Part shown: piece after piece, positions 53,826 to 63,286 of the stretch | Position numbering within the stretch: position 1 is the first letter of the stretch | Layout: each line of letters begins with the position of its first letter | Assembly: GCF_013520865.1 (NCBI RefSeq) | Contig: NZ_JACDXJ010000003.1 | Location: forward strand, 1 to 64,000 | Direction of reading: 5' to 3' | Source of the DNA: Microvirga mediterraneensis | GTDB taxonomy: Bacteria > Pseudomonadota > Alphaproteobacteria > Rhizobiales > Beijerinckiaceae | Length of the DNA stretch: 64,000 nucleotides | The notes under the pieces: model-generated | Told to the model about the DNA's origin: nothing | The model's database searches: none | The model's input: only the letters and a program-made list of their open reading frames with translations | Program-made: the position numbers and the translations under genes

Positions 53826-56591
53826 CTAGCCTCCGACCACCTCCCGAAGGGTTCGAGCCAGCTCCAGGGTGGTATAGGGCTTCTTGAGCAATCTCGTCTC
53901 CACGACCTGCCCGCGCCTGACCACATCAGGCTCGGCATAGCCCGAGGTGAACAGTACCTTGATCTCGGGCCGCATCGCCCGCACGGCGTCCGCCAGCTCT
54001 GATCCGGTCATCCCGCCCGGCATTACCATGTCGGTGAACAGCAAGTCGATCTCGGGATGCTGGTCGAGGACCGCCAGCGCCGCCGGGCCATTGGCTGCTT
54101 CCAGCACCCGGTATCCAAGGGCTTGCATCCGCATCAGGGTCATGCGCCGCACCCGCGGCTCGTCCTCGACCAGCAACACGGTCTCCCCCCGGCCCTGATA
54201 GGCCTCGGCCGTCGCCTGGGGCTCATGGTCCTCCAAAGCCTCGTCCATCACAGCGGCCCGTGGCAGATACATGCGGATCGTCGTGCCATGGCCGGGCTCG
54301 CTGTAGATCGCCACATGCCCGCCCGACTGCTTGACGAAGCCGTAGACCATCGACAGGCCGAGCCCGCTGCCCGCGCCGACCTCCTTGGTGGTGAAAAAGG
54401 GCTCGAAAGCCCGCTCCTGCACGTCCCGGGGCATGCCCGTGCCGGTGTCGGTGATGGCGATCAGGACGTAGCGTCCCGCTCGCACCTCCGGATGCATGCG
54501 GGCGTAGTCCGCATCAAGTTCGGTGTTCTCGGCCGTGATCGTCAAGCGCCCGCCGCCCGGCATGGCATCGCGGGCGTTGATGGCCAGGTTCAGGAGCGCG
54601 TTCTGCAGCTGGCTCGGATCGACCAGGACCGGCCAGAGGTCGTTGTCGGACCGGCCTGTCACCCTCACCGTCTCGCCCAAGGTCCGCCGCAGCAGCGGGG
54701 TCATCTCCCCGACCAGCATCCCGACATCCGTGAGCCTGGGCTGCAGCGGCTGCCGACGCCCGAAGGCCAGCAGGCTCTCGGTGAGCCGGGCGCCATGCTC
54801 GGCCGTCTCGCGCGCCTCCCTGGCCAGTTCCGCTTGGACGGGATCCGTCGGATGTCCGTCCGTCAGCCGCATCTCGAGCATCTCGAGATTGCCGAGAATG
54901 ACGGTGAGCAGGTTGTTGAAGTCATGCGCGATACCGCCGGTCAATTGGCCGACGGCCTCCATTTTCTGCGCCTGCCGCAGCTCCTGCTCGATCTTCTGGT
55001 TGGCGGTAAGATCGCGGATGAAGCCCGTGAACAGGAGTCTCTCGCCCACCTTCACCTCTCCGACCGCCAGTTCGACCGGGAATTGGCTCCCGTCCTTGCG
55101 CTGGGCCTGCACGACCCGGCCAGTACCGATGATCCGTCGCTCGCCGGTGCGCACGTAGCGTGCGATATAGCCGTCGTGCTCTTCCCGGTGGGGCGAAGGC
55201 ATGAGCATGCTGACGTTACGCCCGATTGCCTCCTCGGCGCGATAGCCGAAGAGGGTCTCGGCGGATCGGCTGAAGGACTCGATCAGCCCACGATTGTTAA
55301 TCGTAATGAGAGCCTCCGGCACCGTGTCGAGGATGGATTGAAGCCGGGCCTCCCGCTCGCGCAGGGCTGCCTCGGACCGCTTGCGTTCCGTGATGTCGAC
55401 TGCGGTCGACATGGCGCCGATCACTGCTCCCGTCGTATCGCGAAGTGCCGTGGCATTATAGAGGAGGGCTATCGAGCGGCCATCGTCGAAGCGGACCTCC
55501 CACTCCTCGTTGCGGACCTCCTCGCCCCGGATGGCCCGCGCCAGCGGGTACTCGGTGACTGGAGGCTCCACATCATTCCGATAAATGCGGCGAGGCGGAT
55601 AAGCGGTCGCGCTGAACCCGGATGGCGCAAATTTGGAAATGAGAGGCACGTCGAGCAGCTTGGCCGCAAAGCGGTTGGCCTTCACCTCCTGCAGGTCAGG
55701 ATCATAGGTGAACCATGTCGCCACGGGAGCGGTCTCGACGAGGGCCTCCCATTCCAGGGTCCTGGCCCGGAGGGCAGCCTCGGCTGCCTTGCGCTCCCTG
55801 ATATCGAGAGTGAAGGCAGCCATGGTCTCGCCGCCGCCCAGCTTGGCCAAGCCGACCAGCACCGGAATCCGCTCGCCGTTGCGCAGATACTCCTTCTCGT
55901 ACAAGGTCGAGACGCCGCGGGTGCGCGCCTCAGCGACGGCCCGCTCGTCTGCCGCAAGCCACTCGGGTGGCGTGATCTCGTCCCAACGCACGTGCCCTGA
56001 GAGGAGGTCGTCCCTCGTGCGCCCGATCAGATCAAGGTAGGCCTTGTTGGCCTCGACGATCCGGCCACTCTCATCTCCAACGACAGCCCCGATCGGAATG
56101 GCATCGAGAATGGTCCTGAGGCGGGCCTCACCTGCCTGTAGCGCTTCCTCGGCCTGCTTGCGCTCGCTGATGTCCTCAACCACCGAGATGCGATAAGGCT
56201 GGGAGGTCCCCGCCCCCGCGAGCGAGGACGTCACACGAACCCAGACAAGGGTGCCGTCCTTGCGCCGGTAACGTTTCTCGATCTGGCAACGCGGCATCTC
56301 GCCGGCCAGGAGCCGACTGGCGAGAGCCTGCGCCTGAGGCCGATCCTCCGGATCGATGAGATCGACGAAATTCCGCCCGATCAACTCTTGGCGCTCATAC
56401 CCGAGAATGCCGCAGACGGCTTCGTTGACGTCGAGAAGGCGGCCATCGCCATCCACCAGTTTGATCCCAATCGCAGCCTGATCGAAGACGACTTGGAACC
56501 GATCCACGGCGGAGGACTCTTCGACCGCTCCGCTGGAGGCTGTCGAGCCACCTGTGATCGACTGAAGCGGCTCGTCCTGATCTTGACGCAT
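53826..56591 (-). CDS. Multi-PAS hybrid sensor histidine kinase with receiver
   Basis: This roughly 921-residue cytoplasmic protein has four PAS domains (starting near residues 25, 145, 275 and 400; for example FDQAAIGIKLVDGDGRLLDV and ILDAIPIGAVVGDESGRIVE), a HisKA domain with the phospho-acceptor in VGQLTGGIAHDFNNLLTVIL (about 535), an ATPase domain with N-box NLAINARDAMPGGG and FEPFFTTKEVGAGSGLGLSM, and a C-terminal receiver (VLLVEDEPRVRRM; phospho-Asp in LLFTDMVMPGG; KKPYTTLELARTL). ATG 56591 has AAAGGA upstream. No DNA-binding output is attached, so it must signal to other proteins. Confidence 0.87.
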   Translation of the reverse strand: MRQDQDEPLQSITGGSTASSGAVEESSAVDRFQVVFDQAAIGIKLVDGDGRLLDVNEAVCGILGYERQELIGRNFVDLIDPEDRPQAQALASRLLAGEMPRCQIEKRYRRKDGTLVWVRVTSSLAGAGTSQPYRISVVEDISERKQAEEALQAGEARLRTILDAIPIGAVVGDESGRIVEANKAYLDLIGRTRDDLLSGHVRWDEITPPEWLAADERAVAEARTRGVSTLYEKEYLRNGERIPVLVGLAKLGGGETMAAFTLDIRERKAAEAALRARTLEWEALVETAPVATWFTYDPDLQEVKANRFAAKLLDVPLISKFAPSGFSATAYPPRRIYRNDVEPPVTEYPLARAIRGEEVRNEEWEVRFDDGRSIALLYNATALRDTTGAVIGAMSTAVDITERKRSEAALREREARLQSILDTVPEALITINNRGLIESFSRSAETLFGYRAEEAIGRNVSMLMPSPHREEHDGYIARYVRTGERRIIGTGRVVQAQRKDGSQFPVELAVGEVKVGERLLFTGFIRDLTANQKIEQELRQAQKMEAVGQLTGGIAHDFNNLLTVILGNLEMLEMRLTDGHPTDPVQAELAREARETAEHGARLTESLLAFGRRQPLQPRLTDVGMLVGEMTPLLRRTLGETVRVTGRSDNDLWPVLVDPSQLQNALLNLAINARDAMPGGGRLTITAENTELDADYARMHPEVRAGRYVLIAITDTGTGMPRDVQERAFEPFFTTKEVGAGSGLGLSMVYGFVKQSGGHVAIYSEPGHGTTIRMYLPRAAVMDEALEDHEPQATAEAYQGRGETVLLVEDEPRVRRMTLMRMQALGYRVLEAANGPAALAVLDQHPEIDLLFTDMVMPGGMTGSELADAVRAMRPEIKVLFTSGYAEPDVVRRGQVVETRLLKKPYTTLELARTLREVVGG

Positions 56592-56656
56592 GTCATGCGT
56601 CCTTTCGTACAAAAGTCGCCCCTCCCAGGGACGGAAACTGAACTGTTTCTTAGCAC

Positions 56657-57142
56657 TCACCGTTGGCCTGCCGAAGCTTGGCGGGAGATGGCAAACCTTG
56701 CCTGCCCTGACCTTTCCTCCTGGCATCGGGCCCAAAGGCCGGCCGTCGTGGAACATTCCACAATCTGTGTGCCTGCCGTGCCCACCCAATCCTTTTGGGG
56801 GTGTAAGACGGGGGCTTGTAGCATGATGGCTTCGGCGCGGCCCTGATCCTGATCAATCGCGTTCGGTCGAGTTCGAGACGACAGGCTGATCAACGAATCC
56901 TCCGGCATGTGAAACAGATGGTAGCTGTTGAGCCTGGCTCCGAGATGAGCCGCCGAGCGATCAAAGGTTGGAGGGAGTGCCGCGTCCCCCCTGAAGGTCG
57001 TGGCGTACGCCCAAACGCTCCCGTCGAGGAATCCCGGAACCGGTTGACTCTCTGGGACGGCGCAACACAGATCCTGTGCCGTCTTATGCCGGAACACATT
57101 GAAGTTTGTTTCAAGCGCCCGCTCGATTGCTGCTCGGGTCAT
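56657..57142 (-). CDS. Hypothetical protein coupled to a small secreted protein
   Basis: From ATG 57142 the frame encodes 161 residues: MTRAAIERALETNFNVFRHK, then LCCAVPESQPVPGFLDGSVW and AHLGARLNSYHLFHMPEDSL. The first 80 residues look like a folded soluble domain; the last 60 are low-complexity and may not be conserved. The ATG overlaps the stop of the preceding small gene (ATGA). No family is recognised. Confidence 0.5.
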   Translation of the reverse strand: MTRAAIERALETNFNVFRHKTAQDLCCAVPESQPVPGFLDGSVWAYATTFRGDAALPPTFDRSAAHLGARLNSYHLFHMPEDSLISLSSRTRPNAIDQDQGRAEAIMLQAPVLHPQKDWVGTAGTQIVECSTTAGLWARCQEERSGQARFAISRQASAGQR

Positions 57143-57444
57143 TGTCTGCGGTTCCTGACTTTGTCGCTTATGAATTCGTTTCGGATCCGGTGCAGATCGC
57201 AACACGCCGGACGATCCACCCGTCCCGGTCGGTCCAGAGCCGCTTCCGAACCCGGGGGCAGCCCGTATCTTTCTTGGGAGCGGCCGGCTCTGCCTGATGG
57301 CTGAGAGGGACCGAGGGCTTTGCGGGAGCTTCCGTAGCCCTGGGCCCGCGCTGGTGGCGCAATCGGGGCTGGGGCAAGCGTTACCCCAATGACGATAGCG
57401 AGGACCATAACGCGCCGTCCTTGGGCGCGCTGCCTTGGCATCAT
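57139..57444 (-). CDS. Small secreted hypothetical protein
   Basis: This 101-residue product begins MMPRQRAQGRRVMVLAIVIG, a signal peptide with likely cleavage after PARAQG, followed by an Arg/Gly/Pro-rich mature part. Its stop overlaps the next start by ATGA, suggesting a two-gene transcript. No family is recognised. Confidence 0.5.
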   Translation of the reverse strand: MMPRQRAQGRRVMVLAIVIGVTLAPAPIAPPARAQGYGSSRKALGPSQPSGRAGRSQERYGLPPGSEAALDRPGRVDRPACCDLHRIRNEFISDKVRNRRQ

Positions 57445-57487
57445 GAGATCAACTCCTCGGAGAGATTCGTGCGACGAATGCGCGCTT

Positions 57488-58231
57488 TCAGTGCGGCCAA
57501 GCGGTCATGCACGAGGTGGAGCACAGATCCTCCTCCACCTCACCGGCGAGTTCCTGCACCCTGCTCATGCGCCGCAGGACGACCCTGCTGCGCCCCTCCA
57601 GCGCGATCAGCCCGTCCCGCCTGAACCGGGACATCACGCGACTGACGGTTTCAAGGGTCAGGCCAAGGTAGTCCGCGATGTCGAGCCGTGTCATTGGCAC
57701 CTCAATGGCTACCGGGCATTCGCAATCTGCCCCCGTCCGGTGGGCGGCCGAGACCAGAAAATGGGCCACCCGTTCCTCGGCTCCCATTTGCCCGAGAACG
57801 ATGATGTGGTGCTGGGCGGCATTCATTTCCTCGAGGATGTGGGCCAGCACGAGCGATCTCAGACGCTCCGATCCCTCGGTCATCGCTTGAAGCTGGCTGC
57901 GCCCGAGCCGGCGCACCTGCCCGCGCGTGATCGCCTCGGCGGTGTAGCGGTAGGTGCCCTGGCAGGAGAGCCCGAGCGTCTCGCCCGCGAAGACGAAGCC
58001 CATGATGGCGCGGCGCCCGTCGGCCAGGATGCGATAGAGGCGGAAGCACCCGTCGACAACCTGGACGGCATGCGAGGCCGCATCCCCCTCCCAGAATGCC
58101 GCCTCGCCCGCTGCGAGGGTCTCCATCGGCCGCGAGGCGAACGCGCTCGCCAGGGTCGAGGGCCCGGCTTGGATGTCGAAGGGCGGAAGGGGCGCGCCGC
58201 TGGTCGAGGGGGCAAGGTGGGAGGCGTACAT
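57488..58231 (-). CDS. FixK-like Crp/Fnr transcriptional regulator
   Basis: This 247-residue protein has a cNMP-type sensor fold (about 40-150) and a C-terminal winged helix with RLDIADYLGLTLETVSRVMS (about 190). The E-T-V-S-R recognition helix matches FNR and FixK, which read TTGAT-N4-ATCAA. The N-terminal cysteines that hold the iron-sulfur cluster in FNR are missing, so it is of the FixK type and probably gets its oxygen signal through its own transcription or another route. GGAG precedes the ATG at 58231. It is the best candidate in the window to act on the FixK boxes at 26.7-44.7 kb. Confidence 0.82.
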   Translation of the reverse strand: MYASHLAPSTSGAPLPPFDIQAGPSTLASAFASRPMETLAAGEAAFWEGDAASHAVQVVDGCFRLYRILADGRRAIMGFVFAGETLGLSCQGTYRYTAEAITRGQVRRLGRSQLQAMTEGSERLRSLVLAHILEEMNAAQHHIIVLGQMGAEERVAHFLVSAAHRTGADCECPVAIEVPMTRLDIADYLGLTLETVSRVMSRFRRDGLIALEGRSRVVLRRMSRVQELAGEVEEDLCSTSCMTAWPH

Positions 58232-58454
58232 CAGAAGCTCCAGTCGGGATCGTTCGGTGCCCCGACTAAAAGCAGGCGATTGTCACAGATGAACCTTGGC
58301 TGTGTATCGGCTCGTACCGGTGTGTAACAATTTGTGACAGGCGGGTCGCTCTCCTCCTTGAGGCCAGAGACCTTGGCCTATACTCTCATGGCATACCTGC
58401 TAGACCTCTGGATTCCTATCAGACGTCATTCACATCATTCATTATTCCCGCAAA

Positions 58455-59213
58455 TTGGATTTCTCTTTCCTTCGCGTGTCCGACGGTCCTCACATCCTCA
58501 TCGTTGACGACGATTCCCGCATCCGCCAAATGCTCTCCCGGTACCTGTCCGACGAGGGCTTTCGGGTCAGCGCCGCGGACGGCGGCATGGCCATGCGCGA
58601 ATGCCTCACGCAGACGCCGCCTCACCTCGTTCTCCTGGACCTCGTCCTGCCGGGCGAAGACGGTCTTCAGCTGGCCCGGGAGATCCGGTCCCATCCCAAC
58701 TCCGGCATGATCGGCATCATCATGCTCACCGGCCGGTCCGACATGGTCGACATGGTGGTCGGTCTCGAGGTAGGCGCGGACGACTACATCGCCAAGCCGT
58801 TCCACCTGCGGGAGGTCCTCGCCCGGATCAAGAGCGTCCTACGCCGGTTGCGGCCTGCCACCCCGGCGGAGTCGCCCTCGGACGACCGGACCGTTGATAG
58901 CGAGGTAATCGAGTTCGATGGCTGGCGGCTCGACTTGGGACGCCGGGAACTGCGGGCGCGCGACGGCTCCGAAGTCCTTCTCACGACCGGCGAGTTCGAT
59001 CTGCTCGTGACCTTCGTCAAGCATCCAGTCCGAGTCCTCAGCCGCGATCAACTGATGGATCTGACGCGGGGGCGGCAGTGGGAAGCGATTGACCGCTCGA
59101 TCGACGCTCAGGTGGCACGTCTGCGCCGCAAGATTGAGGCTGATCCCAGGAACCCTGCGCTCGTCAAGTCGGTGCGGGGCGTGGGATATGTTTTCACGGG
59201 GCGAATCCGGTAA
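58455..59213 (+). CDS. OmpR-family response regulator
   Basis: This 252-residue protein has a receiver (ILIVDDDSRIRQMLSRYLSD; phospho-Asp in VLLDLVLPGEDG; Lys in ADDYIAKPFHLREV) and a C-terminal OmpR winged helix (TTGEFDLLVTFVKHPVRVLS; NPALVKSVRGVGYVF). It starts with TTG at 58455 or GTG at 58476; neither has a clear ribosome site, and the latter gives the more usual receiver beginning. It is divergent from the FixK-like regulator and has no adjacent kinase, so the partner may be the hybrid or HWE kinases nearby. Confidence 0.87.
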   Translation: MDFSFLRVSDGPHILIVDDDSRIRQMLSRYLSDEGFRVSAADGGMAMRECLTQTPPHLVLLDLVLPGEDGLQLAREIRSHPNSGMIGIIMLTGRSDMVDMVVGLEVGADDYIAKPFHLREVLARIKSVLRRLRPATPAESPSDDRTVDSEVIEFDGWRLDLGRRELRARDGSEVLLTTGEFDLLVTFVKHPVRVLSRDQLMDLTRGRQWEAIDRSIDAQVARLRRKIEADPRNPALVKSVRGVGYVFTGRIR

Positions 59214-59444
59214 CCGCAAAACCCGTCAGCGCCTTGCTCCGATCCCGCCTCCCTACACGGCGTCTGCGAGACCTACGTTGTGACGTCCGATGTTCCCTGA
59301 TTCAGGGCTGATGGGGAGACGCTGATGCCAGCATCCGCAGAGGCGGTAGAATTGGCCTCTCAAACCGAAAAAGCTTCAGCTAAATCCGCGGCCAACCGGC
59401 GGACGCCCAGCAGTCGCCGAGCGTCCGCCAACGGTTAGGATCGG

Positions 59445-60167
59445 CTATTGGAGGTACTTGCCCCCATTGATCGACAGCGTCTCGCCGGTAATGAAGCCCG
59501 CATCGTCCGAGACGAGGAAGACAACGCCGCGAGCGATCTCCTCGGGTGTGGCGAGTCGCTTTGCGGGCACACCATCGATGATGGATTTCAGGATGTCCGG
59601 CCTGACCGCGGCGACCATTGCTGTGTCCGTGTAGCCCGGTGCAATCGCGTTGACCGTGATGCCGCGCGATGCTCCCTCCAGTGCCAAAGCCTTCGTGAAG
59701 CCGATCACGCCGGCCTTCGCCGCCGCATAGTTGGTCTGTCCGGCCTGGCCAGAGAGCGCATTCACGGAACTGATGTTCACGATGCGGCCGAACTGCCGTT
59801 CTCGCATCGTTTCGATCACGGTCCGGCACATGTTGAAGCATCCACCGAGATCGACATCGATGACCATGCGCCACTGCTCCGCAGTCATCTTATGGAGCAT
59901 GGCGTCCCGCGTGATCCCCGCATTGTTGACCAGAATGTCGATAGGTCCATGCCGACTGACGATTTCGGCGGCGGCCTTGGTGCAGGCATCGAGGTCGGAA
60001 ACGTCCCATGCATATACGGGCACGTCGTGGGTGTGGCTGAAATCGGTGGCCTGCGCGTCATTCCCGTAATAATTGGCGACAACGGAATAGCCCGCAACCT
60101 TCAGGGCCTGACAGATCGCGGCGCCGATTCCCGTTACGCCGCCGGTCACGAGTGCGAGACGTTTCAT
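59445..60167 (-). CDS. phaB: Acetoacetyl-CoA reductase
   Basis: This 240-residue short-chain dehydrogenase reduces acetoacetyl-CoA to (R)-3-hydroxybutyryl-CoA with NADPH for polyhydroxybutyrate. It has the cofactor loop VTGGVTGIGAAICQ, NNAGITRDAMLHKMTAEQW (a PhaB mark), the catalytic SSVNALSGQAGQTNYAAAKA with Tyr and Lys, and ends TGETLSINGGKYLQ. GGAG lies upstream of the ATG at 60167. It supplies the substrate of PhaC at 24.7 kb and is divergent from hsp20. Confidence 0.92.
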   Translation of the reverse strand: MKRLALVTGGVTGIGAAICQALKVAGYSVVANYYGNDAQATDFSHTHDVPVYAWDVSDLDACTKAAAEIVSRHGPIDILVNNAGITRDAMLHKMTAEQWRMVIDVDLGGCFNMCRTVIETMRERQFGRIVNISSVNALSGQAGQTNYAAAKAGVIGFTKALALEGASRGITVNAIAPGYTDTAMVAAVRPDILKSIIDGVPAKRLATPEEIARGVVFLVSDDAGFITGETLSINGGKYLQ

Positions 60168-60387
60168 GATGTAGTTCTCCTAACGGGACGTTTGTCATGT
60201 CGCACCTTGCACATCGGTCAATTTGCTTCTTTGCGCAGGATCAACTGAGGATCACCTGAGCATGGTCGCTCGAGGATTTCGACGCGGCTTTCCAATGTTT
60301 GATTTTACGCAAAGTGTCTCGGCTCGCTGCATGTTCTTTTCCCGCCGCCGACAAGCCACGGTGGCGCGTCACAACTGGACTAAGATC

Positions 60388-60870
60388 ATGAACCTGAAAT
60401 CCCTCCTGTCGCTTGGCAACAAGGGCAATGAGATCGCCAGCACCGAGACAAGCCCGTTCACCTCACTTCAGCGCGAGATCGACCGTGTCTTCTCCGACTT
60501 CGCCCAGGGATGGCCGAGGCTGCACCAGCCCGATCTAACTCCGCGCATGGACGTGACCGAGCGCGGGAACGAGATCGCCATCACGGCCGAACTTCCCGGG
60601 CTCCAGGAGAAGGACGTGAAGGTCGAGCTCGTCGACAATCTCCTGACGATCAGCGGTGAGAAGAAGATCGAGAACGAGACCAAGGACGACAAACGTTATG
60701 TCCTCGAGCGCAGCTATGGAGCCTTCTCGCGCTCGATCGAACTGCCCGAGGGCATCAACTCCGACGACATCAAAGCCTATCTGGTCAACGGGGTACTGAC
60801 CGTGACCTTGCCCAAGCCGCCGGAGGCGGAGCCATCGGCGAAGCAGATCGAGGTCAAGGCTGCCGCTTGA
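60388..60870 (+). CDS. Hsp20-family small heat-shock protein
   Basis: This 160-residue chaperone has a short N-terminal arm (MNLKSLLSLGNKGNEIASTE), an alpha-crystallin domain (about 55-150: RMDVTERGNEIAITAELPGL; DVKVELVDNLLTISGEKK; VNGVLTVTLPKPPEA) and a terminal I-x-V motif (KQIEVKAAA). It would hold unfolding proteins as large oligomers. ATG 60388 is chosen because it opens the conserved arm; further upstream codons give no conserved sequence. Some Hsp20 proteins bind PHB granules, and phaB is next door. Confidence 0.88.
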   Translation: MNLKSLLSLGNKGNEIASTETSPFTSLQREIDRVFSDFAQGWPRLHQPDLTPRMDVTERGNEIAITAELPGLQEKDVKVELVDNLLTISGEKKIENETKDDKRYVLERSYGAFSRSIELPEGINSDDIKAYLVNGVLTVTLPKPPEAEPSAKQIEVKAAA

Positions 60871-61032
60871 GCGGGGCCATTATGGGGATGTGCCGGAGGC
60901 CGTGGCGCTCCGGCGCATCTGCCACATTTGGATAGTACGTCGACATCGATTGTCGGGTCCCGATCCGGCTGTCGAGCAGCTCCCCGAACGAAAGCGCGCG
61001 TAAGCGACGCAATCAAGGATAAGAGAATCAAT

Positions 61033-61812
61033 ATGAGCATCAATGGAAAAGTGGCTCTCGTGACGGGGGCAGGCCAAGGCATCGGCCGCGGCATTGCATT
61101 ACGCCTGGCGAAAGACGGCGCCGACATCGCTATCGTCGATGTCAACCAGGAAAAGATGGCAGCTGTCGCAAGCGAGGTGGCGCAGATCGGACGCAAGGCA
61201 ACGATCTTCCGGGCAGATGTCGCGAATCGTGACGATGTCTACGCCGCGGTTGAGCATGCCCAAAAGGAACTTGGCGGCTTTGACATCATGGTCAACAATG
61301 CTGGAATCGCCCAGGTCCAGCCTCTTAGCGATGTCACGCCGGAAGAGGTCGATCGGATCCTGAACATCAACGTTCAGGGTGTGCTCTGGGGAATCCAAGC
61401 CGCAGCGAAGAAGTTTAGGCAGCGCAAGCAAAAAGGCAAGATTATCAATGCATCCTCGATTGCCGGGCATGATGGCTTCGCCATGCTCGGGATCTATTCG
61501 GCTACCAAGTTTGCTGTCCGGGCATTGACCCAGGCTGCGGCGAAGGAGTTCGCTGGCGATGGGATTACGGTCAACGCCTACTGCCCCGGCATTGTCGGGA
61601 CCGACATGTGGGTCGAGATCGACAAGCGCTTCGCCGAGCTCACCGGCGCTGAGGTCGGCGCGACCTACAAGAAGTATGTTGAGGGCATCGCGCTCGGAAG
61701 GGCCGAGACTCCGGACGATGTCGCAGCTTTGGTTTCCTATTTGGCTGGCCCGGATTCCGATTACATCACGGGACAGGCAATCCTAATCGATGGCGGCATC
61801 GTGTATCGGTAA
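61033..61812 (+). CDS. budC: Acetoin/diacetyl reductase (meso-2,3-butanediol dehydrogenase)
   Basis: This 259-residue short-chain dehydrogenase closely follows BudC-type enzymes: [57 protein letters not shown], catalytic [20 protein letters not shown], then [20 protein letters not shown] and [17 protein letters not shown]. These enzymes interconvert diacetyl, acetoin and butanediol with NAD(H) and serve as a sink for reducing power. Start at 61033 (MSINGK) is the normal family start. It follows hsp20 in the same direction. Confidence 0.85.
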   Translation: MSINGKVALVTGAGQGIGRGIALRLAKDGADIAIVDVNQEKMAAVASEVAQIGRKATIFRADVANRDDVYAAVEHAQKELGGFDIMVNNAGIAQVQPLSDVTPEEVDRILNINVQGVLWGIQAAAKKFRQRKQKGKIINASSIAGHDGFAMLGIYSATKFAVRALTQAAAKEFAGDGITVNAYCPGIVGTDMWVEIDKRFAELTGAEVGATYKKYVEGIALGRAETPDDVAALVSYLAGPDSDYITGQAILIDGGIVYR

Positions 61813-62050
61813 ACGATATCAGCCCTTGTATCGGCTCCCTTGCGGAGCTCAGCCGGCCGACTGCTCCCGGATCTTTTGTGACGGCCCACCGGGCTATCCT
61901 TGCGTCCAGCCCCGCGCGGTCAAGACCAGAGGCGGTGACTAAGCGCCGGTCGCTGAGGCTAAGCTCCGCCTCTCGCGGATTACATTCCCAGTCATCGGAA
62001 TGACAGTTCCGCCGCCGAGATCGCTGCTCCACAGCGAAGGGCGGCGGAGC
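61813..62050. other. Intergenic DNA between budC and a truncated frame
   Basis: About 240 bases with no supported gene. Together with the damaged frame that follows, it forms a 530-base stretch between budC and the transposon end. No terminator with a T-run was found. Confidence 0.4.
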
Positions 62051-62346
62051 CTACCAGCGCCGTATTCCTTCAGCCCCATCGCCCATCGAGAGGTGCCCGA
62101 CGCGGTAAGCCCGGATGTTGGGGCCCTGCTCTATCTCCGATGCCGCACTCCAAAGCCTGAACCGGACCCGTGTCCACGTCGTCGGTTCAAAACCTGTAAC
62201 TGAAGCAAGCGCGCTACCATGGCCTAGAACGGCAATCGCTTCGTCGCATTCGCGCCGCCGGATCTCATCGAGCGGCGCATAGGGCTCGATCGGGAGAATC
62301 TCCCGTGTGGCGAACTGCGCCTCCGTCAAGCCCGGCGCCGCGCAGG
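62051..62346 (-). pseudogene. Gene fragment cut by the transposon end, unrecognised
   Basis: A minus-strand frame reads from the transposon border at 62346 to a stop at 62051 (TEAQFATREILPIEPYAPLD; IRRRECDEAIAVLGHGSALA). It has only a TTG as possible start and looks like the C-terminal part of a gene whose beginning lies beyond the inserted transposon. No family is recognised. Confidence 0.4.
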
Positions 62347-62428
62347 TGTCGCTTTGCCTTTAACTCTGAGATTCGTCGCGTTGGGTGACGAAAAGCGATA
62401 TTCTTTGCCCTTAAAGGTGAGATGCCGA

Positions 62429-63286
62429 TCAGGATTGTTCGCTGCTCCTTGATCTCAAGGTGCGAACTCGGTGCTGTATCCGGCACGCAATACGATCGAC
62501 GGTGGCGAGCAATCGGGCCTCCCTGTGATAGGTCCGGAGCAAGGCGACCCTGGCGAAGTCATCGATACCAATGGTGAACAACGCCGCCTTGAGCAGCGGA
62601 CGCTTCTGGACTGCGGCAATCGCGGCGAGGCAGAAGAGCCGGACTTCTGGATTATAGCTTTGCAGTGCCGCAGTAGGGGTTCCGCGAGCATTCTTGAGTG
62701 CCATGGCAAAGGCAACGCCGCGCATTGCCCGTCGGATTTGACTAACGCTGTTTAGCGTCACTGCAGATCCAAGCAGGGCAGCACCCACGCGGGCACGATG
62801 AAGCAACTGATCCGAAAGCAAGCCGATGCCAGGCTTGCCGAGTATCGGGGTCAGTAATGCTCCGCAGACCTGGCAGTCGACTGCCCATGCCCGTCGCCAA
62901 TGTTTGAGCGCCAGACCCTGTCGCGAACAGTTTGGACACGTATGGAGCGGTACTTGCGCTGTCAGTGCGGCTTCGGTCTGGGTCAGGAGAGGAAACAGAA
63001 GTGACTGCACGCGGTCGACATCAGTACGAGCAAACGCAGCGATCCTTTCAGCAGCTTCTGTCTCAAGCGCGAAGTCGAGCATGATGGTATGACGACGGTC
63101 GATGCCGACGTGCGCAAGAAGATCGACCAAATTGCAGTAGTTGGCAGCGGCAAGCCGCGCGAGCCAGCCGGAAAGCAATTCGTCAGGGTGGGGCGAGACA
63201 GTCTTCGGCAGCGGGCGCAGCGTCAGGCTCCAGACTTTTCGAGCCGCCGCTGAACCGGTGCATGGCGTGACCAGACTGGCGTCCAT
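62429..63286 (-). CDS. tniQ: TniQ-family transposition targeting protein
   Basis: This 285-residue protein has the TniQ domain: SPHPDELLSGWLARLAAANY near the start, HIGIDRRHT-like VGIDRRHTIMLDFA, and a zinc ribbon with HTCPNCSRQGLALKHWRRAW and DCQVCGALLTPIL (about 118-150). TniQ/TnsD proteins help choose the target site. Start at 63286 overlaps tniB by 64 bases, usual for these operons. The C-terminus (FARVALLRTYHREARLLATV) is the part still present in the deleted element at 15.7 kb. Confidence 0.85.
   Translation of the reverse strand: MDASLVTPCTGSAAARKVWSLTLRPLPKTVSPHPDELLSGWLARLAAANYCNLVDLLAHVGIDRRHTIMLDFALETEAAERIAAFARTDVDRVQSLLFPLLTQTEAALTAQVPLHTCPNCSRQGLALKHWRRAWAVDCQVCGALLTPILGKPGIGLLSDQLLHRARVGAALLGSAVTLNSVSQIRRAMRGVAFAMALKNARGTPTAALQSYNPEVRLFCLAAIAAVQKRPLLKAALFTIGIDDFARVALLRTYHREARLLATVDRIACRIQHRVRTLRSRSSEQS

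Noticed and set aside
56843..56856. CTGAT-N4-ATCAA pattern upstream of the hybrid kinase
   Set aside because: Lies inside a coding frame and more than 250 bases before the kinase start.
60231..60244. TTGCGCAGGATCAA between phaB and hsp20
   Set aside because: Not annotated as a box because it has two changes from the strict site; mentioned only as weak context.
62180..62226. Possible tRNA-like stretch on the minus strand (GGTAGCGCGCTTGCTTCA)
   Set aside because: The D-arm-like bases are not followed by a pairing anticodon arm, T-arm and acceptor stem.
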